Numbered from the stretch's first letter, positions 1 through 6,385 are shown. The stretch: 10,067 nt of DNA from Sulfurovum sp. (GCA_004377245.1 SOIK01000222.1:1-10067), one strand, 5' to 3'. The notes: a model not told the origin generated them from the letters alone. Numbers and translations: made by a program.

Positions 1-66
1 TGATTGGTTTACTTTTTTGGTTTCTATACATTCATAAAGTCTGTTGATGCTCATTTGTATTTCCAT
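1..66 (-). CDS. Start of a divergent gene, product unknown (partial)
   Basis: Reading leftward from an ATG at 66 there is an open frame of 22 codons that reaches the window edge without a stop. It begins MEIQMSINRLYECIETKK. A second in-frame ATG at 54 has a GGAAA stretch eight bases upstream and may be the true start. The next rightward gene begins at 238, and the spacer holds Fur-like sites that could serve both directions, so a divergent iron-regulated gene is plausible. Too little protein is visible to name a family. An open frame this short can occur by chance, so this is a tentative call. Confidence 0.4.
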   Translation of the reverse strand, partial: MEIQMSINRLYECIETKKVNQS

Positions 67-92
67 AAATTTATTTTCTCTACAATTTATTA

Positions 93-107
93 TGATAGTT
101 AATATCA
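93..107. promoter_or_regulatory. Fur-box-like site 1
   Basis: TGATAGTTAATATCA matches 12 of 14 defined positions of the 7-1-7 Fur consensus TGATAATnATTATCA, with perfect TGATA/TATCA half-site ends. It is the nearest site to the putative leftward gene at 66 and may control that gene. Function is inferred from the match and from the iron-uptake neighbourhood. Confidence 0.5.
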
Positions 108-155
108 TTTTGTTTAGGAAAGTATTGCAGGTTAATTCTTAAGTCACTATTAAAA

Positions 156-170
156 TGACAATCGTTATCA
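156..170. promoter_or_regulatory. Fur-box-like site 2
   Basis: TGACAATCGTTATCA matches 12 of 14 positions of TGATAATnATTATCA. It lies about 70 bases before the DUF2325 gene, between sites 1 and 3. Three sites in 130 bases suggest multimeric repressor binding over a divergent promoter region. Confidence 0.6.
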
Positions 171-207
171 ACTAAATATTCATTTAAGCTTATCTATTCT
201 AATATTC

Positions 208-222
208 TGAATATCATTATCA
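208..222. promoter_or_regulatory. Fur-box-like site 3
   Basis: TGAATATCATTATCA matches 12 of 14 positions of the Fur consensus, the right half-site being perfect. A possible -10 element (TAATAT, 200-205) abuts it. The site ends 15 bases before the DUF2325 start codon and just upstream of its ribosome binding site, a position suited to blocking transcription of the 238-1295 operon. Confidence 0.6.
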
Positions 223-237
223 ATTAAAGGAGATTTA

Positions 238-594
238 ATGTCTATACTGATACTCGGAGGGGACAAGATAGACCCCATCAGAAAAGTGCTTATGACTTTA
301 GGTGTGGACGAGATCATCCACTGGACCGCAAGAAATCAAAAGAATGGAAGAAAAAAAGATAAGCCCATACCTTCCCAGGTAAGTATGGTTGTGATGCTTA
401 CGAATTTTTTAAACCATAATGCAATGAAACACTATAGAAGTGAAGCTAAAGAAAAAGGTTTGCCTATTGTGTATGGTACACGAAATGTTGAGTGTATCAA
501 AAGTGAGTTTATAAAAGTTGTAAGTACTCTAGATAAAGACTCTGAGATCTGTAAACAGTGTGAAAACTATATTGCTTGTTACCAAAAGGATTGA
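238..594 (+). CDS. DUF2325 family protein with C-terminal cysteine cluster
   Basis: The 118-residue product fits DUF2325: a strand-loop start with GGDKIDPIRKVL (residues 7-18), the IIHWTAR segment (26-32), a VVMLTNFLNHNAM core (51-63) and KGLPIVY (73-79). DUF2325 proteins are small Rossmann-like domains of unknown biochemical role. The C-terminal tail adds Cys105-x2-Cys108-x5-Cys114, and Cys86 lies in the core, which could bind a metal; that is inference. AAAGGAG at 227-233 sets the ATG start well. The gene heads a tight three-gene operon behind two or three Fur-like sites, so iron-limited expression is likely. The family call is confident; a role in iron metabolism rests on context only. Confidence 0.85.
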   Translation: MSILILGGDKIDPIRKVLMTLGVDEIIHWTARNQKNGRKKDKPIPSQVSMVVMLTNFLNHNAMKHYRSEAKEKGLPIVYGTRNVECIKSEFIKVVSTLDKDSEICKQCENYIACYQKD

Positions 595-596
595 TT

Positions 597-845
597 ATGG
601 AAGATTTTTTTATTATCCCACCAAAAAAAATAGAGAGTGCCTGGAATCCCCCTGATCGAAGTTTGGAACTATTTGTATTGGACTATTGTGAAGAGGTTTT
701 AAGTATTCCTCTATTTGTTATAGAAGATGCCTACTATACAGATGAAGGCATAGAGATAGAGCTTAAAAATCTTGAAGACTGGATGATAGGTGAAGATTGG
801 TATATCAATCTTTTTAGACTTTCAAATTATGCAAAAGCATCATAA
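597..845 (+). CDS. Hypothetical acidic 82-aa protein
   Basis: I do not recognise the family. The 82-residue product is acidic and rich in aromatic residues, with a WNPPDRSLELFVLDY segment near residues 17-31 and DWMIGEDWYINLFRLS near the end. It has no signal peptide and no membrane segment, so it is probably cytoplasmic. I chose the ATG at 597, with AAAAGGA at 584-590, over an upstream in-frame TTG at 576 that lies inside the previous gene and has no ribosome binding site. The gene starts two bases after the DUF2325 stop, so the two are almost certainly co-transcribed and probably translationally coupled. That pairing suggests a functional partnership with DUF2325. Confidence 0.75.
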   Translation: MEDFFIIPPKKIESAWNPPDRSLELFVLDYCEEVLSIPLFVIEDAYYTDEGIEIELKNLEDWMIGEDWYINLFRLSNYAKAS

Positions 846-860
846 GCACAGGAGATCCAA

Positions 861-1295
861 ATGACAGCACCATTAAACCCTATCCGAAACATTACAAGAG
901 GTCAAAATCTTATCATGGACTTTATGCAAACTGTACAGCTTGACCATACTCTCGATAGTTCTCTTATGAGATGGGCAGATGTACACCAAGAAGATACTTC
1001 TGGTTACACTGCACTCTATTGGGCTATCTCTCATAATAATATGCATAACATACAGCTCTTGCTAGATCATGGCTGCACTCTGAAAGTCTCTGCTACGCTC
1101 AATGCCCCATTTTGTGCTGTGGCTTGTAATAATCTAGAGGTACTTGCCTATTTTATAGATAAGGGGATTGATATAAACATAAAGAAAAACGGTCGAACTC
1201 TGCTTGAATATGCTACAGGGTTAAGACGTACAGAGATCGTAGAGTATCTTAAGCAGATAGAGAAAAAATGTATATTATTACGCCATTCTACATAA
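861..1295 (+). CDS. Small ankyrin-repeat protein
   Basis: The 144-residue protein has ankyrin repeats: one typical unit with GYTALYWAISHNN and IQLLLDHG (about residues 48-72), a degenerate one with NAPFCAVACNNLEVLAYFIDKG (81-102) and a third with GRTLLEYA and TEIVEYL (111-130). Ankyrin units are protein-binding scaffolds, so this is likely an adaptor without catalytic activity. No signal peptide is visible. GGAG at 851-854 supports the ATG at 861. The gene lies 15 bases after the 82-aa protein and ends the operon; the next thing downstream is the Fur-box promoter of the receptor. The partner is unknown; its operon-mates and receptor-associated machinery are candidates only. Confidence 0.8.
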   Translation: MTAPLNPIRNITRGQNLIMDFMQTVQLDHTLDSSLMRWADVHQEDTSGYTALYWAISHNNMHNIQLLLDHGCTLKVSATLNAPFCAVACNNLEVLAYFIDKGIDINIKKNGRTLLEYATGLRRTEIVEYLKQIEKKCILLRHST

Positions 1296-1298
1296 AAG

Positions 1299-1313
1299 TG
1301 AAAATCGTTATCA
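1299..1313. promoter_or_regulatory. Fur-box-like site before the receptor gene
   Basis: TGAAAATCGTTATCA matches 12 of 14 consensus positions. It is embedded in a larger perfect inverted repeat, AAAGTGA (1295-1301) and TCACTTT (1311-1317). It lies about 30 bases upstream of a TATAAT -10 element. Iron-responsive repression of the TonB-dependent receptor is the natural reading. Confidence 0.7.
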
Positions 1314-1341
1314 CTTTCAAGTAAATATTATATTTGTCAAC

Positions 1342-1347
1342 TATAAT
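1342..1347 (+). promoter_or_regulatory. -10 element (TATAAT) of the receptor promoter
   Basis: A perfect TATAAT stands 33 bases before the receptor start codon, with no convincing -35 box. That pattern is common for the housekeeping sigma factor of Campylobacterota. The Fur-like site 1299-1313 lies just upstream. Confidence 0.6.
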
Positions 1348-1380
1348 TCTCTCAAATAATAAAAATAAGGAGACTAAAAA

Positions 1381-3471
1381 ATGAAAAAAATCATTTTATC
1401 TGCTACAGTTGCTTCGGTAGTACTGCAAGCGGCAAATATAGATTTGGAAGAGATCACTGTAACCACAGCGACCAAAACAGAAAAGAAGATAGAGGGTGTG
1501 AGTGCAAGTATCATCGTAATTGATGAAAAAGCCATAGAGAAGATGGGAGCTTCAACTTTAGGCGATGTTATCTCAAGAACTCCGGGACTAACAAGACAGT
1601 ATGGAACATTTCCTTCTGCTTCAAGTAAATCAAAATCATCTGTTTCACTAAGAGGTATGGGTGCTACAGGTACACTTTTCCTCATCGATGGAGAGAGGCT
1701 GGCGGGAGAAGTCAAAAATCCTTATGATCTAGATCGTATTCCTGCAAGTCAGATAGAACGCATCGAAATAGTAAAAGGACCGATGAGTACACTTTATGGT
1801 GCAGATGCGGTGGGTGGAGTGATCAACATCATTACCAAGCAACCCAAAGAGGGTTTTCAGGGCTCTTTTGGCATCAAAACAGGAGCCAATACAGACGGAG
1901 ATGGGAAAAACCATGACATTGACCTTAACCTAAGAGGTAAAAAAGATAAATTCAAATACAGCTTTTATGTCAATGGACTGAAATCCACACCTTATACGCA
2001 AAATGAAAGAGCAAATGTACTGGTACCAACCTCTAACGGGAAAGTGCCACCTTCGCAACACCCACATCCAGGTACAGACAGTATGAAAGATTTTTATGAT
2101 ACAGATGTAACCTATCGTGAAGATGCTAAAGTATTTAATGTGGGTGCAAAAGTGGGGTATGCTATTACCGAGACTTTAAATGCCAACCTCTCTTTCTCAT
2201 ATATGGATGAAGAAAGAAGTGGTGTCTATAACGGATTTTTTCATCCATCAGGAATTATTGTCGGTGGGAAACCTCTTCCTGTGTTCAATGTACCTGTAAA
2301 CTCAAAAGATGACAATACCAGAAGAGCTATCTCTGGAAATTTACAATGGACAGCAAGTGATGACCTATTCTTGAAGTTTAAGATCTACAACAACTACTAT
2401 GAAAAAAGAAATACCACCACCATGAAACATTGGCAAGATTTCGGCTTTCCTAGTGAAGCAAAGTCTGCGGCAAACGGTATGAATGCCGATGTAGATATCA
2501 CCTCTTATGAGCTTTCTGGAAACTATGCACTCAGTGATGCACAAATTTTAACCTTTGGTGCAGAGTATAGAGATGAAAAAAGAGATGCTACAGTTTTTGA
2601 CTCTACTCCAAATATGAGTAGAAAAGAGGTGGACTATAAGGCAATCTATCTGCAAGATGAGTGGGAAGCGAGTGATACACTCAATTTTGTTCTGGGTGCA
2701 AGGTATGATGCTATAAGCAATGCCCAAAACAAAGCTACTTTTAAACTAGGTGCTGTAAAAAACTTTTCAGAGTTGTTTAACTTGAGATTTAACTTTGCAC
2801 AGGGGTACAGAACACCAAACATCAAAGAGATGTACATCAACAAGCAGACACCAAACGGACTACAACAAGGTGCAGAAGTAGTAGGTTATGACTTAAAACC
2901 GGAATTTACCAACTCCTTTGAAATCGGTGCCAGAGGTAAACAGGGTGGGTTTGGTTACAGTGCAGCTCTCTTTCTTAATAAAATTGATGATCGTATCGAG
3001 AAAGTACCGGGCACTCAACCAAACTCTTACACTTTTGTCAATGTAAGCAAAGCAGAAACAAAAGGGCTTGAACTAATGTTTGATTATGACTTTGGCAATG
3101 GTCTTTATACGGCCTTTACATGGAATGAACTTAGAACGGAAGATAAAGATACAGGTAAAGACTTAGAGTTTAACCCAGAGAGAACCTTTTCACTTAAAAC
3201 AGAGTACAGCTTAAATGATAACTTTAATTTTGGTGTCTTGGCAACTTATACAGGAAAGCAGTCTTACACCAAAAGAACACCCGCAGGAAAAGTAGATGCT
3301 ACCGCCGATGCCTTTACGCTTGTAGATCTTACCACTTCTTATAAGTTTGGTGAAGATAAAAAGTATGAAGTGTATGGCGGCGTAAATAATCTATTTGATG
3401 AAAAGGTCGAAGATATTTTGGGGTCTAATGTAGGTACTTATGTTTATGCGGGTGCGAGAGTTAAGTTTTAA
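1381..3471 (+). CDS. TonB-dependent outer-membrane receptor (ferric siderophore or related)
   Basis: This complete 696-residue receptor has a signal peptide (cleavage near residues 17-18), a TonB-box-like EEITVTT (23-29), a plug domain (about 38-155) with SVSLRGMGATGTLFLIDGER, IERIEIVKGP and YGADAVGGVINIITK, and a beta-barrel that ends in the terminal Phe expected of outer-membrane proteins. The barrel has the FepA/CirA/BtuB-like blocks GYRTPNIKEMY and YDLKPEFTNSFEIG. It should import an iron chelate into the periplasm using TonB-ExbB-ExbD, all encoded just downstream. Length and plug fit ferric-catecholate or colicin I type receptors, but the substrate cannot be told; heme is not excluded. 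AAGGAG at 1367-1372 gives a good ribosome binding site. Confidence 0.93.
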   Translation: MKKIILSATVASVVLQAANIDLEEITVTTATKTEKKIEGVSASIIVIDEKAIEKMGASTLGDVISRTPGLTRQYGTFPSASSKSKSSVSLRGMGATGTLFLIDGERLAGEVKNPYDLDRIPASQIERIEIVKGPMSTLYGADAVGGVINIITKQPKEGFQGSFGIKTGANTDGDGKNHDIDLNLRGKKDKFKYSFYVNGLKSTPYTQNERANVLVPTSNGKVPPSQHPHPGTDSMKDFYDTDVTYREDAKVFNVGAKVGYAITETLNANLSFSYMDEERSGVYNGFFHPSGIIVGGKPLPVFNVPVNSKDDNTRRAISGNLQWTASDDLFLKFKIYNNYYEKRNTTTMKHWQDFGFPSEAKSAANGMNADVDITSYELSGNYALSDAQILTFGAEYRDEKRDATVFDSTPNMSRKEVDYKAIYLQDEWEASDTLNFVLGARYDAISNAQNKATFKLGAVKNFSELFNLRFNFAQGYRTPNIKEMYINKQTPNGLQQGAEVVGYDLKPEFTNSFEIGARGKQGGFGYSAALFLNKIDDRIEKVPGTQPNSYTFVNVSKAETKGLELMFDYDFGNGLYTAFTWNELRTEDKDTGKDLEFNPERTFSLKTEYSLNDNFNFGVLATYTGKQSYTKRTPAGKVDATADAFTLVDLTTSYKFGEDKKYEVYGGVNNLFDEKVEDILGSNVGTYVYAGARVKF

Positions 3472-3475
3472 CATT

Positions 3476-3504
3476 AAGGGCATTTTCTAACATGTAAATC
3501 CCTT
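3476..3504 (+). terminator. Possible weak hairpin after the receptor gene
   Basis: AAGGG (3476-3480) pairs with CCCTT (3500-3504), and after a one-base bulge ATTT (3482-3485) pairs with AAAT (3496-3499), enclosing a 10-base loop. It starts five bases past the receptor stop. No T-run follows, so it is not a classical terminator. It may partially attenuate transcription or protect a 3' end, setting the receptor apart from the tonB genes. Low confidence. Confidence 0.25.
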
Positions 3505-3525
3505 GATATATCGAAAATAAGCTGA

Positions 3526-3549
3526 AGACAATTGGAATTCTTATTGTCT
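3526..3549. repeat. Inverted repeat upstream of the LTxxQ gene
   Basis: AGACAAT (3526-3532) and ATTGTCT (3543-3549) form a perfect 7-base inverted repeat with a 10-base centre, about 30 bases before the start at 3578. It could be an operator for a dimeric regulator or an RNA stem. No Fur-like box or clear promoter is seen in this 106-base spacer. Confidence 0.3.
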
Positions 3550-3577
3550 GTAAACAAATTATAAAAAGGAAATAAAT

Positions 3578-4096
3578 ATGAGAAAAATTGTAACCATAAG
3601 TTTAGCACTGGGATTGACAAGCACATTAATGGCAAAACCAAATATACCAAATACAGAGATGAAAGCAAGAATAGCTGAAATGGCAGGCAAAAAAGGTATG
3701 TTTGCCCTACATGAAGTATTTCCAAAAGATTACTTTTTAATAGGCAAGAATCTCCCTTTCATAGTAAGCTTGACACTACATCATCCTGAAAGTTCAACCT
3801 TGGAACTTACGAAAGAACAGATAGGCAAGATACAAGAAATTAAAGGTAATACTGTGCCTGTTGTGATTAAATCTGCCAAGGAGATAAAAGCACTTGAGTT
3901 GGCACTTTCAGACAAGATAGTTAAAGGTGCAAAAGCTACAGAGTTAGGCGCGGAGGTTGATAAAATTGCTACACTTAAAGCAGCGTTGACCAAAAAACAT
4001 TTAAAGTGCATCGAATCCGTAAGAGAAATTTTGACAGAGAAGCAAAGAAAGATACTTTTATCTTATGCTGGCAAAAAGATGGAACATAAAAAATAG
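3578..4096 (+). CDS. Periplasmic LTxxQ-motif protein (CpxP/Spy-like)
   Basis: The 172-residue product has a signal peptide ending near Ala19 (SLALGLTSTLMA) and a Lys-rich helical mature part. It shows two LTxxQ motifs, LTKEQ (77-81) and LTEKQ (152-156), the hallmark of the CpxP/Spy/ZraP group. Such proteins act in the periplasm as chaperones or as sensors that damp envelope-stress kinases; some bind metals. A His-His pair (68-69) and Cys144 are possible ligands, though that is inference. AAAAAGGA at 3563-3570 supports the ATG. The gene lies 106 bases after the receptor and 20 bases before tonB, so it likely belongs with the TonB operon. A job in protecting or folding the receptor or TonB is inferred from position. 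Confidence 0.72.
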   Translation: MRKIVTISLALGLTSTLMAKPNIPNTEMKARIAEMAGKKGMFALHEVFPKDYFLIGKNLPFIVSLTLHHPESSTLELTKEQIGKIQEIKGNTVPVVIKSAKEIKALELALSDKIVKGAKATELGAEVDKIATLKAALTKKHLKCIESVREILTEKQRKILLSYAGKKMEHKK

Positions 4097-4116
4097 GGAA
4101 TAAGCCTAGATAAAAT

Positions 4117-4818
4117 ATGAAAAATAAAATTATTTTTGCTTTTGCTCTCATCACTACTGGGCTACTACATAGTTATGTTTTAAACTCTGTAAAATTAAAA
4201 CAACATGCGATAGCAGTGGAGCCTCAAAAAAAGGTTTCACCTATCATTAATTTGCAACGTGTGGCAATAAAAACCCCTGAGCCAGTTGTAGAGCCTGTTA
4301 TAGAAGAAGTACTGCCTGAGCCACCAGAACCAGTGGCTGAGGAAGTAGTTGTTGTACCACTTAAAAAGATAAAAAAGAAAGCTATAGAGAAAATCATTAA
4401 AAAGAAGGTTGCAAAAAAGAAGCTTATCAAAAAGAAAAAGGTTGTAAAGACAAAGAAAAGCTCAAAACCTAAAAGAGTTGCCAAAATGTCATCAAAGGCA
4501 CAGCTATCTAGTCCAAAGCAAAAAGCGATAAAAGATCACTACTTATCAAAAGTGAGAAGGATGATAGAACAGCGTAAAAAGTACCCTCATGCAGCCAAAA
4601 GATTGAGACAACAAGGTGTTGTATATGTCAAGTTTATGATCAGTCAGGATGGCACCATCAGGCATATAGGTTTAGTGAAGAAGTCTCGTCATGAAAAACT
4701 GGACAAAGCAGCTCTAAACATACTTAAAAAAATCGGAGCATTTGCTCCCATACCAAAGGAACTGGGTGAAAGATATCTATCTGTAACCGTTCCTATCAAA
4801 TATAAAATCTTAAATTAG
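4117..4818 (+). CDS. tonB: TonB energy-transducing protein
   Basis: All TonB parts are present in 233 residues: an N-terminal membrane anchor (about 4-23) with His18 in the helix, a Pro/Glu-rich stretch (53-76), a long Lys-rich stretch (83-120), and a C-terminal domain (about 140-233) with the YP motif (156-157), [13 protein letters not shown] and a [13 protein letters not shown] helix. It links ExbB-ExbD at the inner membrane to the TonB box of outer-membrane receptors. The linker is unusual for a Lys-rich block instead of mainly Glu-Pro/Lys-Pro repeats. The start has no close ribosome binding site (only GGGAA about 16 bases upstream), so translation may depend on coupling with the upstream gene. 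exbB begins ten bases after the stop. Confidence 0.93.
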   Translation: MKNKIIFAFALITTGLLHSYVLNSVKLKQHAIAVEPQKKVSPIINLQRVAIKTPEPVVEPVIEEVLPEPPEPVAEEVVVVPLKKIKKKAIEKIIKKKVAKKKLIKKKKVVKTKKSSKPKRVAKMSSKAQLSSPKQKAIKDHYLSKVRRMIEQRKKYPHAAKRLRQQGVVYVKFMISQDGTIRHIGLVKKSRHEKLDKAALNILKKIGAFAPIPKELGERYLSVTVPIKYKILN

Positions 4819-4828
4819 GAGTTTAATT

Positions 4829-5335
4829 ATGTTAAACATTATGCAATATATAGACAGGGGTGGCATTATCGTCACTATTCTTATTGGATTAAATATTCTT
4901 GGGTTTGGCATTATGTTATGGAAGCTTATTATATTAAGTTTAGCGCGAAACCAAAAAGAAAAAATGGTACAAAATACTTTAGACTTTATCAAAAAAAACA
5001 ATCAAGATTTTGATAAAAAATCACTTCAAAATACTTTGGATATGCAGATCCAAAAACTTGAATCTGGGCTTGGTACAGTAAAGATCATTGCATCTATCGC
5101 ACCACTTCTTGGACTTTTGGGAACAGTGGTCGGAGTCCTGACTGCCTTTGATGCCATAGCCAAGCAGGGACTTGGTGACCCTTCCATCTTTTCAGGTGGT
5201 ATTTCTATAGCACTCATCACAACAGTTGCAGGACTCATCGTGGCCATTCCTCACTATGTAGGATATAACTACTTTATCGGTCTTTTAGATGCCATAGAAC
5301 TTAAGCTTGAAAAAGAAGTATTGGAGAAATTATGA
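4829..5335 (+). CDS. exbB: ExbB, TonB-system motor subunit (short form)
   Basis: At 168 residues this is the short ExbB form seen in Helicobacter and Campylobacter relatives, without the long N-terminal part of the E. coli protein. Three membrane helices are visible (about 10-35, 83-107, 123-152). The conserved [13 protein letters not shown] (91-103) and [14 protein letters not shown] (128-141) blocks line the proton path, with Thr99 and Thr131/132 matching the functional threonines. It works with ExbD to power TonB by the proton gradient. GGAG at 4817-4820, overlapping the tonB stop, sets the ATG. Its TGA overlaps the ATG of the following 26-codon frame (ATGA at 5332-5335). Confidence 0.93.
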   Translation: MLNIMQYIDRGGIIVTILIGLNILGFGIMLWKLIILSLARNQKEKMVQNTLDFIKKNNQDFDKKSLQNTLDMQIQKLESGLGTVKIIASIAPLLGLLGTVVGVLTAFDAIAKQGLGDPSIFSGGISIALITTVAGLIVAIPHYVGYNYFIGLLDAIELKLEKEVLEKL

Positions 5336-5412
5336 TAAAGAGAGCCAAGTTGCGAGAGTCCTCTGCTGAAGAGTCCTTTTTGGACTTTGTTCAAAAAGGA
5401 TCTTATCAATGA
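5332..5412 (+). CDS. 26-aa microORF coupling exbB and exbD
   Basis: A frame of 26 codons ([20 protein letters not shown], then QKGSYQ) fits exactly between exbB and exbD. Its ATG overlaps the exbB stop as ATGA (5332-5335) and its TGA overlaps the exbD start as ATGA (5409-5412). GGAG at 5323-5326 is five bases before the ATG, a good ribosome binding site. It is in a different frame from both neighbours, so it is not an extension of either. The peptide is charged, with no membrane helix. It may be a real small protein of the ExbB-ExbD complex or a leader whose translation couples exbB to exbD. I do not recognise the peptide. Confidence 0.6.
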   Translation: MIKRAKLRESSAEESFLDFVQKGSYQ

Positions 5413-5792
5413 GACGCAGAGAACCGCTGATACCAGATATGACACCACTCATTGATGTTGTGTTTATCTTGCTTATCTTTTTTATCGTTACTTCTGTATT
5501 TAAAAAAGAAGAGTTGGCACTTATGCTTAATCTTCCAGACTCACAAGCCCAAGCTTTAGAGGTGGAGAAAAAAGAGATAACTATAGAGCTTTCAAGAGAG
5601 AAGCTTGCTCTAAAAGGCAAAGAGGTCACTCTGAGTATACTGGAAGAGGAATTAAAACAAATAACAGATAAAAAAAGAGCAATCATCGTAAGGATAGACG
5701 AGGAAGTGATGTATAAAAAAATCGTTGGTATTCTGGACCTGCTACAGAAATATGAGCTGCATAATTTGGCTTTGGTTACGAAGAAAGAGTAA
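5409..5792 (+). CDS. exbD: ExbD, TonB-system motor subunit
   Basis: This 127-residue ExbD has a short basic cytoplasmic start (MRRREPLIP), one membrane helix (about 14-30) with the proton-carrying Asp16 in PLIDVVFILLIFFIVTS (the equivalent of Asp25 in E. coli), and a periplasmic domain ending in the ELHNLALVTKK strand. With ExbB it forms the proton-driven motor for TonB. AAAAAGGA at 5393-5400 is a good ribosome binding site for the ATG at 5409, which overlaps the microORF stop. The gene closes the TonB operon; a new Fur-controlled promoter follows directly. Confidence 0.93.
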   Translation: MRRREPLIPDMTPLIDVVFILLIFFIVTSVFKKEELALMLNLPDSQAQALEVEKKEITIELSREKLALKGKEVTLSILEEELKQITDKKRAIIVRIDEEVMYKKIVGILDLLQKYELHNLALVTKKE

Positions 5793-5812
5793 AGAAAACA
5801 AAAAGCTATAGC

Positions 5813-5827
5813 TGATAACAATTATTA
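5813..5827. promoter_or_regulatory. Fur-box-like site upstream of feoA copy 1
   Basis: TGATAACAATTATTA matches 12 of 14 positions of TGATAATnATTATCA. It lies at the same place in the repeated promoter as site 9532-9546 in front of feoA copy 2, about 30 bases before the likely -10 (TATTAT, 5858-5863). Confidence 0.6.
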
Positions 5828-5836
5828 ATATTAAGC

Positions 5837-5856
5837 ATTAAAAAAGTTTAATTTTT
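5837..5856 (+). terminator. Possible weak AT-only terminator after exbD
   Basis: ATTAAA (5837-5842) and TTTAAT (5847-5852) form a stem around AAAG, followed by a run of Ts (5852-5856). The stem has no G-C pairs, so it is weak at best, and it lies in the promoter region of feoA copy 1. The equivalent stretch in copy 2 lacks the pairing. Confidence 0.2.
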
Positions 5857-5857
5857 G

Positions 5858-5863
5858 TATTAT
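5858..5863 (+). promoter_or_regulatory. -10 element of the feoA copy 1 promoter
   Basis: TATTAT preceded by TTTTTG aligns with the stronger extended -10 of copy 2 (TGTTATAAT at 9573-9581). Copy 1 therefore seems to carry the weaker version of the same promoter. Confidence 0.45.
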
Positions 5864-5865
5864 TT

Positions 5866-5880
5866 AAATAACGATTATCA
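5866..5880. promoter_or_regulatory. Second Fur-box-like site before feoA copy 1
   Basis: AAATAACGATTATCA matches 11 of 14 consensus positions, with a perfect right half. It lies just downstream of the -10, where bound Fur would block the transcription start. Confidence 0.5.
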
Positions 5881-5906
5881 AAGTTAATACTAAAAAGGTA
5901 AATTAA

Positions 5907-6173
5907 ATGAGATTAAAGCAAGATGGTTCAGGTCAAGGAAAGCAACTAAATAGAAGATTAGATGGTATGGGTAAAGGTCAAAAATATAAAATTGCAAAGC
6001 TTCATACATCTGGAAAACTTATGCATAAACTTCTTGATATGGGATTTGTTGCTGGAACTGAAGTTGAGGTAGTAAGAGAAGCTCCTTTGTATGATCCTAT
6101 GGAGTTAAAAATACATAACTATACAGTAGCACTTAGAAAAAGTGAAGCAAATTTAATAGAAATAGAAAAATAG
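5907..6173 (+). CDS. feoA: FeoA, ferrous iron transport protein (copy 1)
   Basis: The 88-residue product is an SH3-like FeoA domain (about residues 22-88) with GKGQKYKIAKL, KLMHKLLDMGFVAGTEVEVV, APLYDPMELKI and VALRKSEANLIEI. About 20 basic, Gly-rich residues precede the domain. FeoA is a small cytoplasmic partner of the FeoB ferrous-iron transporter. AAAAAGG at 5892-5898 supports the ATG; an internal ATG at codon 21 would give the bare domain, but the upstream codons are identical in both copies. The feoB remnant starts immediately after the stop. Copy 2 differs at six residues plus one extra C-terminal residue. FeoA1 looks intact although its feoB partner is broken. Confidence 0.93.
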   Translation: MRLKQDGSGQGKQLNRRLDGMGKGQKYKIAKLHTSGKLMHKLLDMGFVAGTEVEVVREAPLYDPMELKIHNYTVALRKSEANLIEIEK

Positions 6174-6385
6174 ATGAATAATATCAAAGTAGCATTAGCA
6201 GGTCAACCAAATTGTGGAAAATCTACAATATTTAATATGGTGAGTGGAATAGACCAACATATTGCAAATTATTCAGGAGTTACAGTCGATAAAAAACTGG
6301 TAATTTTAAATATGATAACCATAAGATTGAGATGGTTGATTTACCTGGTACTTACTCTTTTAGTTCATATTCATTTGAAGCTTAT
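6174..6385 (+). pseudogene. feoB: feoB copy 1, truncated and frameshifted remnant
   Basis: The frame opens as an ordinary FeoB G domain: G1 GQPNCGKST (residues 10-18) and the G2 region ANYSGVTVDKK. Where copy 2 has seven As (10012-10018), this copy has six (6291-6296). The shift leads to a missense tail with a stop at 6402-6404. The original frame resumes and gives the G3 motif in MVDLPGTYSFSSYSFE (from 6332). Homology to FeoB ends near 6370-6385, where Fur-like sequence takes over. The rest of the G domain and the entire membrane domain are missing, so it cannot transport iron. Adding back one A would give a 145-codon chimera running to 6610. An assembly error could explain the indel but not the truncation. 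Confidence 0.9.

Larger units (their letters stand above)
5813..6345 (+). repeat. Direct repeat, copy 1 (promoter, feoA, feoB 5' end)
   Basis: This stretch recurs at 9532-10067. The copies share the order Fur site, ATTAAGC block, -10 region, second Fur site, CTAAAAAGG ribosome binding site, feoA and the start of feoB. The first 119 bases of feoA are identical (5907-6025 and 9629-9747). The rest of feoA and the feoB start show scattered differences, many of them silent. Identity returns from 6288 to 6345 except for one missing A. The match may continue past the window edge. This looks like a duplicated feo locus that has diverged unevenly. Confidence 0.9.

Noticed and set aside
576..596. Upstream TTG start for the 82-aa protein
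   Set aside because: It lies inside the DUF2325 gene without a ribosome binding site; the ATG at 597 has AAAAGGA in good position.
4224..4484. Reverse-strand frame with Phe- and Ser/Thr/Gly-rich translation
   Set aside because: It is the complement of the Lys- and Pro/Glu-rich TonB linker; no ribosome binding site and low-complexity sequence.
5804..5813. Palindrome AGCTATAGCT after exbD as terminator or operator
   Set aside because: It is a 10-base palindrome without a loop or T-run and can arise by chance; no equivalent is seen in copy 2.
5330..5821. 163-codon reverse-strand frame over exbD
   Set aside because: It lies fully opposite exbD and the microORF, with Ser/Leu/Phe-rich composition typical of an antisense shadow.
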